DNA of 10,505 nt, from contig JBBAAG010000093.1 of assembly GCA_041658405.1 (NCBI GenBank), positions 1-10,505 on the forward strand, given 5' to 3'. The notes beneath the pieces were generated by a model. The model was not told the DNA's origin. It saw only the letters and a list, made by a program, of their open reading frames with translations, and did not search any database. Below, piece after piece: positions 1 through 5,200 of the stretch. This DNA is from Elusimicrobiota bacterium. GTDB taxonomy: Bacteria > Elusimicrobiota > UBA5214 > JBBAAG01. Numbering within the stretch: the first letter of the stretch is position 1; each line of letters begins with the position of its first letter. A program made the position numbers and the translations under genes.

Positions 1-975
1 TTCCTGCCCATCACTACTAACAGAACCGGTGATGAGCGAGCCGATATTGTCGTTCACGAACTCTATACCCCCGTAGAGAGTTGTTATTTGACTACCGTGC
101 CCGCTCATTACTGGTTCCGTTTCTTCTGTTACCGCTGCTGTATATATAAATCCATTGTTATAGTTGGGCAGACAGTTCATCTCGATGCTCTTTACCCCCG
201 TAGAGAGATTTTGACTACCGTGCCTGCCCTTATTATTTACCGTTTCCTGCCCATCACTACTAACAGAACCGGTGATGAGCGAGCCGATATTGTCGTTCAC
301 GAACTCTATACCCCCGTAGAGAGTTGTTATTTGACTACCGTGCCCGCTCATTACTGGTTCCGTTTCTTCTATTACCGCTGCTGTATATGTAAATCCATTG
401 TTATAGTTGGGCAGACAGTTCATCTCGATGCTCTTTACCCCCGTAGAGAGATTTTGACTACCGTGCCTGCCCTTATTATTTTCAAAAGATACATTAGGCG
501 AGCCGATGTAGTTGTTCACGAACTCTATACCCCCGTAGAGAGTTGTTATTTGACTACCGTGCCCGCCTAATGTACCTTCCGAATTTTCTTTTGAAATAAC
601 AGAACCGGTGATGAGCGAGCCGATATTGTCGTTCACGAACTCTATACCCCCGTAGAGAGTTGTTATTTGACTACCGTGCCCGCTCATTACTGGTTCCGTT
701 TCTGAAATATTTTTTGAAGTTAAGCTGGAGATCACAAAAGCCACAATAGGTGAGCCGGTACGAACGAACTCTATACCCCCGTAGAGAGCTGTTTGACTAC
801 CGTGCCCACCTATTGTGGCATCCGCGATACTTGTATTGTTATTATTATAAAAAGAAAAAAAGGAGACAAATTTGGAGAATAAAGAAACTATAGTATATAT
901 ACTATTTACATAAAAACTATATAACGCATAGCTTACGCTATTGCGTGTGATTGTGCCAAACTTAATTGTAGGCAC
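1..975 (-). CDS. Putative repeat-protein reading frame, 3' end outside window
   Basis: A minus-strand frame is open from about 1018 (in-frame stop at 1021-1023) to position 1, where it leaves the window still open. It encodes seven copies of a short module such as GGHGSQTALYGGIEFV or SGHGSQITTLYGGIEFV, alternating in the C-terminal part with a variant GRHGSQNLSTGVKSIEMN. Module spacing is 96 to 126 nt, always a multiple of three, and the other two frames of the cores contain stops, so this frame was or is translated. The start is uncertain. There is no in-frame ATG before the first module, and the first one (685-687) lies inside the second module. A GTG at 973-975 preceded by GAGAGGAAG is the best candidate. 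It would give an aromatic, hydrophobic N-terminal stretch, then an Asn run, then the repeats. No family recognised; surface exposure is inferred only from the repetitive Gly/Ser/Asn/Thr-rich make-up. It could instead be a decayed gene. Confidence 0.5.
   Translation of the reverse strand, partial: MPTIKFGTITRNSVSYALYSFYVNSIYTIVSLFSKFVSFFSFYNNNNTSIADATIGGHGSQTALYGGIEFVRTGSPIVAFVISSLTSKNISETEPVMSGHGSQITTLYGGIEFVNDNIGSLITGSVISKENSEGTLGGHGSQITTLYGGIEFVNNYIGSPNVSFENNKGRHGSQNLSTGVKSIEMNCLPNYNNGFTYTAAVIEETEPVMSGHGSQITTLYGGIEFVNDNIGSLITGSVSSDGQETVNNKGRHGSQNLSTGVKSIEMNCLPNYNNGFIYTAAVTEETEPVMSGHGSQITTLYGGIEFVNDNIGSLITGSVSSDGQE
23..117 (-). repeat. Palindromic unit 1, class A
   Basis: Left arm 23-41 and right arm 99-117 are inverted complements over 19 nt with three non-Watson-Crick positions (28, 31, 39). 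Positions 28 and 31 would be G-U on a plus-strand transcript, whereas 39 would be G-U on a minus-strand transcript. The core is 58-101. The encoded peptide reads PVMSGHGSQITTLYGG, then IEFVNDNIGSLITGS. Confidence 0.8.
166..229 (-). repeat. Palindromic unit 2, class B
   Basis: Short arms GGGCAGAC at 166-173 and GCCTGCCC at 222-229 pair except at 172. The core at 187-224 has only two bases between AGTCAAA and CTCTCTACGGGGGT (minus strand), so the conserved string is read in a different codon phase: LSTGVKS instead of TLYGGIE. Confidence 0.75.
266..360 (-). repeat. Palindromic unit 3, class A
   Basis: This is the tandem-duplicate copy of unit 1, with arms at 266-284 and 342-360 and core at 301-344. 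It is identical to unit 1 over the hairpin. Confidence 0.8.
409..472 (-). repeat. Palindromic unit 4, class B
   Basis: This is the tandem-duplicate copy of unit 2, with arms at 409-416 and 465-472 and core at 430-467. Confidence 0.75.
480..596 (-). repeat. Palindromic unit 5, class C, with extra outer arms
   Basis: Inner arms 490-503 and 561-574 pair over 14 nt with one mismatch (501). A second, outer pair, TTTCAAAAGA at 480-489 and TCTTTTGAAA at 587-596, is a perfect 10-bp inverted repeat, offset by 12 unpaired bases on the right. The core is 520-563. Arm sequence is unlike class A, B or D, yet it is self-complementary. Confidence 0.8.
602..696 (-). repeat. Palindromic unit 6, class A
   Basis: Arms lie at 602-620 and 678-696 and the core at 637-680. 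The stretch from about 598 to 703 is the same as around unit 1, so the whole unit with its arms was copied, while the flanking sequence differs. Confidence 0.8.
740..819 (-). repeat. Palindromic unit 7, class D
   Basis: Arms 740-755 and 804-819 pair over 16 nt with one mismatch (753), the best stem in the array. The core at 766-806 is 3 nt (one codon) shorter than in class A. The inner stem carries AGCTCT against AGAGTT on the minus strand, a G-U in place of the usual A-U. This is the N-terminal-most module of the encoded protein (TIGGHGSQTALYGG). Confidence 0.85.
890..905. promoter_or_regulatory. Perfect 16-bp AT palindrome
   Basis: ATAGTATATATACTAT is a perfect 16-bp palindrome in the AT-rich stretch before the repeat array. 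It contains TATATA and TATACT, which could act as a -10 box for leftward transcription, but I see no good -35 at 16 to 18 nt. Such a palindrome may bind a dimeric repressor. Function is inferred from symmetry and position only. Confidence 0.3.
924..946 (-). terminator. Possible terminator hairpin
   Basis: ACGCATAGC (924-932) pairs with GCTATTGCGT (937-946) around a TTAC loop, with one bulged T. On the minus strand it is followed by TATATAGTTTTTATG, a broken U-tract. It could end leftward transcripts coming from the 239-residue gene. The U-tract is imperfect and the distance from that stop codon is over 200 nt. If the repeat frame starts at 975, this hairpin would lie inside it. Confidence 0.3.
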
Positions 976-1013
976 GGTAGTCTTCCTCTCTACGGGGGTT
1001 TTGTTTAGAGTTC
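971..1013 (+). repeat. Isolated inverted copy of the repeat core
   Basis: Plus-strand sequence starting GGCACGGTAGTC, then CTCTCTACGGGGGT and ending TAGAGTTC is an eighth copy of the core in the orientation opposite to the array. Read on the plus strand it would encode RHGSLPLYGGFV followed by a stop, with stops just upstream too, so it is not in a plus-strand gene. The long arms seen in the array are missing; only a weak match of about 5 nt flanks it. The inner CTCTA/TAGAG stem is kept. Confidence 0.8.
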
Positions 1014-1064
1014 GACTTACTTATTCTATATTATCTGTATTCACTGGCTTTCACCGGAACACAG

Positions 1065-1109
1065 CGGTTGTCTCGCTTTTTTGCGTTTCGGGCCAACCGT
1101 TGGGTCCCG
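1065..1109. other. Second structured segment with alternative stems
   Basis: CGGTTG (1065-1070) can pair with CAACCG (1094-1099). Alternatively GGG (1090-1092) with CCAA (1093-1096) can pair with TTGG (1100-1103) and CCC (1106-1108). The two foldings exclude each other. A minor GC stem with a T-rich loop lies between. With the hairpin at 1117-1159 this makes a compact foldable block of roughly 100 nt with no plausible gene. I do not recognise a known RNA family. Confidence 0.4.
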
Positions 1110-1116
1110 ACTACTT

Positions 1117-1159
1117 CCTGCCGGGAGCGGGAAAGGAAATCCTCCCCGCTCCGGACAGG
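1117..1159. other. Strong GC-rich hairpin downstream of surface-protein gene
   Basis: CCTG, CCGG and AGCGGG (1117-1131) pair with CCCGCT, CCGG and CAGG (1145-1159). The stem is 14 bp with a single-base bulge on each side (1125 and 1155), and an inner AGGA/TCCT (1134-1137 and 1140-1143) extends it. It starts 10 nt after the stop codon of the minus-strand gene at 1169. There is no U-run on the minus-strand side, so it is not a classic intrinsic terminator. It could protect the mRNA 3' end, be a repetitive extragenic palindrome, or be part of a larger structured RNA. Confidence 0.6.
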
Positions 1160-1168
1160 TATTGTTTA

Positions 1169-1888
1169 CTAGCTCTGTGTCGCTGTCACACTAACAGTAA
1201 TAGCTCTGTAACTTGCATTTGAAATAGCTAATGGTGCCGTAAACTCTAACCACAGACTACGAGTATGATTACTTAAACCTGACTCGGTGGTTCCAACTGT
1301 ATACTTTGGATTTACCCAATTTGATGAAGGATCTCCATCATCAACAGCAGTACCATACGCACTACTAAGTTGCGGACCAAAAACACCAGTAGTTTCCATA
1401 TAAGTCTGATCTGATGTTGTTACGATATCTCCTGCTCCGAAATCAAGAGCAAACTCAGTATTTCTTGCTGCGGTAAATATACTTTTTACAAGAAATTTAT
1501 TTGAACCCGCAGCTGCTCCATCTGTTGTCCAAGCATGGATACCACTATCCGCTGCCCAGTCATTAATACCATCTGCTGATGCATACACTGCTCCTACTTT
1601 CACCTTCCATTTAGTGATTGCACCTTGGCTGTCATTAATAACAGAAACTGCTGCACTTGAATGAACTACTTCACCAGGGGAAACTTCTCCTAAATCAACC
1701 TGGGGCGCACCTTCAGTTGTGCCACTAAATGCCGCTGCAGCACCAACTATGTCAACTGATACAACAGCAACGCATTTTACCACGATGTACGCAGAATCCG
1801 TATCCGGATCTGCAGCGAATACACCTGAAGTACCCGCAAATGCAACGATTACAGCTAGGCCTAGCAATAACCCTAATACTTTTTTCAT
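1169..1888 (-). CDS. Secreted beta-rich surface protein, unrecognised family (239 aa)
   Basis: Residues 1-25 (MKKVLGLLLGLAVIVAF...SGVFA) are a classical Sec signal peptide with an AxA-type cleavage site before ADPD. The mature part is about 214 residues, rich in Ala, Ser, Thr, Val and Gly with few charges. Alternating hydrophobic strands (AYIVVKCVAVVSVDIVG, TKWKVKVGAVY, RAITVSVTATQ) suggest a beta sandwich. There is one Cys. I see no anchor, lipobox or C-terminal sorting motif. The start at 1888 is chosen because GGAAAGGAGGTGA sits 7 nt upstream and the signal peptide begins there. In-frame ATGs at 1948 (with its own GAGGAGG) and 1978 would add a basic extension before the signal peptide. The strong promoter and SD suggest an abundant product, such as a pilin-, fibre- or S-layer-like subunit. 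That role is inference; no family was identified. Confidence 0.85.
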   Translation of the reverse strand: MKKVLGLLLGLAVIVAFAGTSGVFAADPDTDSAYIVVKCVAVVSVDIVGAAAAFSGTTEGAPQVDLGEVSPGEVVHSSAAVSVINDSQGAITKWKVKVGAVYASADGINDWAADSGIHAWTTDGAAAGSNKFLVKSIFTAARNTEFALDFGAGDIVTTSDQTYMETTGVFGPQLSSAYGTAVDDGDPSSNWVNPKYTVGTTESGLSNHTRSLWLEFTAPLAISNASYRAITVSVTATQS

Positions 1889-1890
1889 AA

Positions 1891-1908
1891 AATTGTCACC
1901 TCCTTTCC
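1891..1908 (-). promoter_or_regulatory. Perfect Shine-Dalgarno site of the 239-aa gene
   Basis: The minus-strand sequence AAAGGAGGTGA is a full match to the anti-SD complement. It is followed by CAATTTT and the ATG at 1888. This decides the start among three in-frame ATGs, although ATG 1948 is also preceded by GAGGAGG at a workable distance. Confidence 0.8.
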
Positions 1909-2055
1909 TTTTGTGTTTGTGTGTAGACTTCCTCAAAATACTTTCCATTTTCTTTTCCTCCTCTTTCCCTTCTTCCATTTCTATGTATACCTTAATGAAT
2001 ATCCTTTTAACTCAACCTTCAAGTACAACTCAACACTTTTATCTTCCCAGTAATA

Positions 2056-2084
2056 TTATTAGACAAATCCCTGATGATTGTCAA
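2056..2084 (-). promoter_or_regulatory. Sigma-70-type promoter for the 239-aa surface protein
   Basis: The -35 box TTGACA (2079-2084, perfect) and -10 box TAATAA (2056-2061) are separated by 17 nt. Immediately upstream of the -35 is a run of T on the minus strand (2087-2096) that could act as an UP element. Transcription should start near 2049, giving a leader of about 160 nt that is purine-rich over its second half. Confidence 0.8.
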
Positions 2085-2120
2085 GCAAAAAAAAAATAAT
2101 AATTTCTTTAAACTTTAAAA

Positions 2121-2143
2121 TCTAAACTACAACTTTAGAGTTG
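2121..2143 (-). terminator. Weak terminator-like hairpins after the 2273-aa gene
   Basis: Two overlapping inverted repeats are present: CAACT/AGTTG (2130-2134 and 2139-2143) and TCTAAA/TTTAGA (2121-2126 and 2134-2139). On the minus strand the second is followed by TTTTAAAG. Stems are short and AT-rich, so this is a low-confidence candidate for ending the upstream operon before the promoter at 2084. Confidence 0.25.
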
Positions 2144-2208
2144 CCCTTTTTTCTCGTCGATAAACACTCTTTAGGTACTCACAATCAAATACTCTGATAA
2201 TCCCGGAA

Positions 2209-2250
2209 TGTGAAGTCTTTCACAACAGGTAGTAGCACTGTTTTTAGTGC
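2209..2250 (-). other. Two small hairpins at the end of the 2273-aa gene
   Basis: GCACT/AGTGC (2235-2239 and 2246-2250) straddles the stop codon at 2244-2246. TGTGAA/TTCACA (2209-2214 and 2219-2224) with a 4-nt loop follows. Neither has a U-tract on the minus strand. They may be RNA 3'-end structures or chance. Confidence 0.3.
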
Positions 2251-5200
2251 ATTATTCCGATTTTCCAGGTTTTATGTTCTGTAGACCCAGCCGGGGTTTT
2301 TACATCAATATATAGGAAGTACATCCCGGTTGAGACCTTGTTTCCAAGTTCATTTCTCCCATCCCAGGTAACACTATTCGGCCCGTTTGCACCCCCGTTT
2401 TCTCCGAGGTTGAAACTAAACGTTTTCACTAGTTCACCAAAAACGTCATAAATTTTCAGGACTGCCTGCATGTCTGCGTTTAATATATATGTAATAGTAA
2501 CATTAGTATCTCTAATGTCTACAGGGTTAGGATAGGAAGATATTTCCTTAATAACCTCCCCTGGGCTAAGCGGAGTATACCACGCAGAGGATAAGGAATA
2601 GGAAGATACCGTCCCGGCACCGTTCCTTGATTTTACGCGGAACCTATAAAAATACCCGTTTGTAAGGTTATCAATATGATACGCAGTCAACGATCCGGAG
2701 ATAGATTCGGATACAGTTTCCCATAAAGGCGAGGTATTAACCTGCCGTTCAAGTGTATAGGTAGATACATTAGATTCATAATCAACCGCGGGATACCAGT
2801 TCAGCCAGAAACTCGTCCCCCCTGTCCCTGAAGGGATGTAGGGCGCAGCGGACGGCATCACCGGCGCTGTGAGGTCCACATGAAAAACAAACCATGCCTC
2901 ACTACTGGTATACGACTGCCCGTTTATTGCATTCATAGCCTTGAGCCTGAAGTAGTAAGTACTGTCATGAAGAAGGTTTACCCCGGTGATAAACGCACTA
3001 CGGTCAATCGTTAATGTCCACTGCTGCACTGCTGTATCCCCTGTGGAGGTACCAACAGCGTAGTTATACGTCACAGTCCCGGCTTCAGGGAGAAGAAGTT
3101 CCCACGCGAACTTCAGCATTGACGGTTGGTTGGTATAATACACAGTCCCGATATTCTTGATAACAGGCAACGCATTCTCCGAGCCCGGATTCTTGCAGGT
3201 AGGTTCCTTCGGGTCTTTAATATATAATGCCACCGCCTTGAAGGGAGCAAGTACCGACCCGAGGTCTGGGTTCACGACGGTAAGCGCAACATAATCACGG
3301 TCATCAAAGTTAAGAATTTTCCCGATACTCGGCGTACTCCGGGCAACGTCGTACACCACGAAATACGTGTGGGTACTATTATACTGCACCACTTGTACGG
3401 GAGAGAGTGTAACCGTCGCCTGGGTTTTTTCAATATCAGAATACGTAAACGCTCCGGTACTCAACAATACATCATCGGTATTGAACAAGCCGTTATTATC
3501 GGTATCAGCATAAACTTTTACAGCATCAATAATATCGGAACCCTTAACATTTGCCACCTCACGGTGTTTATGCGTGAATGTTAGTGCCGAAACTTTTGCA
3601 CTGGAATACGCGGACATATTAAGCTTCCCGACGGTAATATCCCCGACAAGCGCACCCTCATTTTCGTACACCCAGGCAAGCGCTGAATTATCAGAATATA
3701 AACGGTCACGGTTGAACGGCAGATTCTCAGCAGTAATCCTTACGATATCCGGATAATCCGCAATAACGTGTACAGGCGACCCTGCGGGTAGGTTCGCAGA
3801 GGAAACCTCATCCGGCTGGCGCACGACAATACGCGCAGAATTTTCGATCCTCAACTGAATAGTATTCCCAACGGATGCAAGTTTATCCAGCAGGACATAG
3901 AGGTTATACCGTTTTCGTGTACCCGCTTCTAATCTTTGAACCTTTGAAGTATCCGAAAACTCAAGCCATGCCAGCCCCTGGTTGAACGATGCGGAACTAA
4001 GCAGTACACCGGGCAATGTCCCGGAGTCGATGTAGATAAACACGTAATTCGCGTCAGTAGACGACTGCCTGGCAGTATATAAATCATCACCCCCGAGATT
4101 AACCCCTATACCTTCAAAATACGCAACATTACTATCCACCTCAACAGCGAAGGACATAAACTTTTCGGTCGCTCCCTGATAGATAGCCCGTCCCCCTGCC
4201 GGAGGGTCAGGGATCAGTGTCACGAGGTCATACTCGGGATACACCACAACTTCCTGTGAAAGAAACCACCCGTTAGTGCTGTCATACGCAGAACCCATTG
4301 GAAGAATACCGTTATTCCCTTCGGGGCTAAGGAAAAGGTATGCGGTACTAACCTGGAGCAGCATTTTAAAAGTTGCATTCCCGAACTTATCGCAGTTATA
4401 TTCCGCAGGAAAACTTACTGTCACAAAGAAAAATGACTGTACCTGCGTGATAGTTTGTGTTGATAGATGCACTATAGTTTCAAGATCGCTTGTACTAAAC
4501 ACCCCGGAACCTATCATAGTATCGTATATGGTATTCAACTTCCCGTCGGGGTCGGTATCAGCGTATACGCGAATAATTTCACCATTCTCCGCATTACGCG
4601 GAGGTATCACTTTCCCATTTTGCCTGAGTTTAAGAGCGGTGAAGGGCGACCTTGCGCGGTCGGTATTCATATCAAGTGTCCACATCAATATATCGCGGTA
4701 TCCCTGATACGCCGTAGTATTGGAGGTGAGGTTGTTTACGATAACCCTAACGGTACACGAACTTGGCGCGATATACGGTGTTGCGCTATTGTATGGAAGA
4801 TTATTCCTTGCGGGAAGTATACCGCTGCTCACAGTGATCCCGTCGTAGTTGATTGAGAACCCCAAAGTTTTATCCAGTACCGCGAGGTCAAGAACATCAA
4901 ACGCGACAAAATAATAATTTGTGGTATTAGTAATAGTTTCAATCAAATTAAACGTCACAGTCCCGCTGCTGAACACCCCGGATGCCTTCTGCCCATCGGA
5001 AGGCGGGTCAAACCTAAGATTCCCCTGGTCCTTAAATAATCTTACGACAGAAATATCAGAATCACTACCGGTACCAGTCCGCGTGATAGTAAGTTTTGTA
5101 ATAGCCGACGACGTTCCCTCTTCACGTGTAGACAACCCGAACATACCGACCGCCTGACCTTCCCGGCTTTGAACCACCTCGGGTGGTGCGGTGAATATAT

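Larger units (their letters stand above)
1..481. repeat. 243-bp tandem duplication (class A plus class B units)
   Basis: Positions 1-238 recur at 244-481 with a period of 243 nt and only two differences (128 versus 371, 146 versus 389). Each copy carries one class A and one class B unit. The period is 81 codons, so duplication preserves the reading frame. Both differences change the encoded residue (Thr/Ile in each case). The first copy begins at the window edge, so further copies to the left are possible. The near identity implies a recent event or ongoing homogenisation. Confidence 0.9.
1..822 (-). repeat. Array of seven arm-matched palindromic repeat units
   Basis: Seven units share a core that reads on the minus strand CACGGTAGTC, a 2 to 6-nt spacer, CTCTCTACGGGGGT, then AGAG. 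Core spans on the plus strand are 58-101, 187-224, 301-344, 430-467, 520-563, 637-680 and 766-806. Each core is bracketed by inverted arms. There are four arm classes: A (units 1, 3 and 6), B (units 2 and 4), C (unit 5) and D (unit 7). Arms are unrelated between classes but nearly perfectly complementary within a unit. Inside the core a second small stem (ACTCT with AGAGT, G-rich loop) can form. One arm position mismatches as A/C on the plus strand in every class, which is a G-U wobble if the minus strand is the RNA. Confidence 0.85.
839..970. other. AT-rich stretch between repeat array and orphan core
   Basis: This stretch holds the palindrome at 890-905, the hairpin at 924-946 and a plus-strand purine run (850-865) resembling an SD site, but no plus-strand gene follows it. 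On the minus strand the array's reading frame stays open through it without an ATG. Confidence 0.4.

Noticed and set aside
88..570. Plus-strand 160-codon open frame over the repeats
   Set aside because: It is the complement of the minus-strand repeat frame, starts and ends inside repeat units, and is kept open only by the tandem duplication. The minus frame spans all seven units and more.
1..822. CRISPR array
   Set aside because: Spacing is irregular (96 to 126 nt), the intervals are themselves repeated, arms vary with each copy, and the units keep a codon frame. This is not a repeat-spacer pattern.
22..822. Tandem riboswitches (such as c-di-GMP-I) in the array
   Set aside because: No conserved riboswitch core motifs could be matched, and the units lie within an open reading frame rather than a 5' leader.
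1097..1109. Integron attC-like core (GTTGGGT matches GTTRRRY)
   Set aside because: A single 7-mer match, with no paired RYYYAAC site in the proper layout, no integrase and no gene cassettes.
941..1222. Plus-strand 93-codon open frame
   Set aside because: It runs through the hairpin block and into the antisense of the 239-aa gene, with no SD and no recognisable protein features.
1169..1978. 269-residue version of the small secreted protein starting at 1978
   Set aside because: It puts a highly charged extension before a clear signal peptide, while the perfect SD fits the ATG at 1888.
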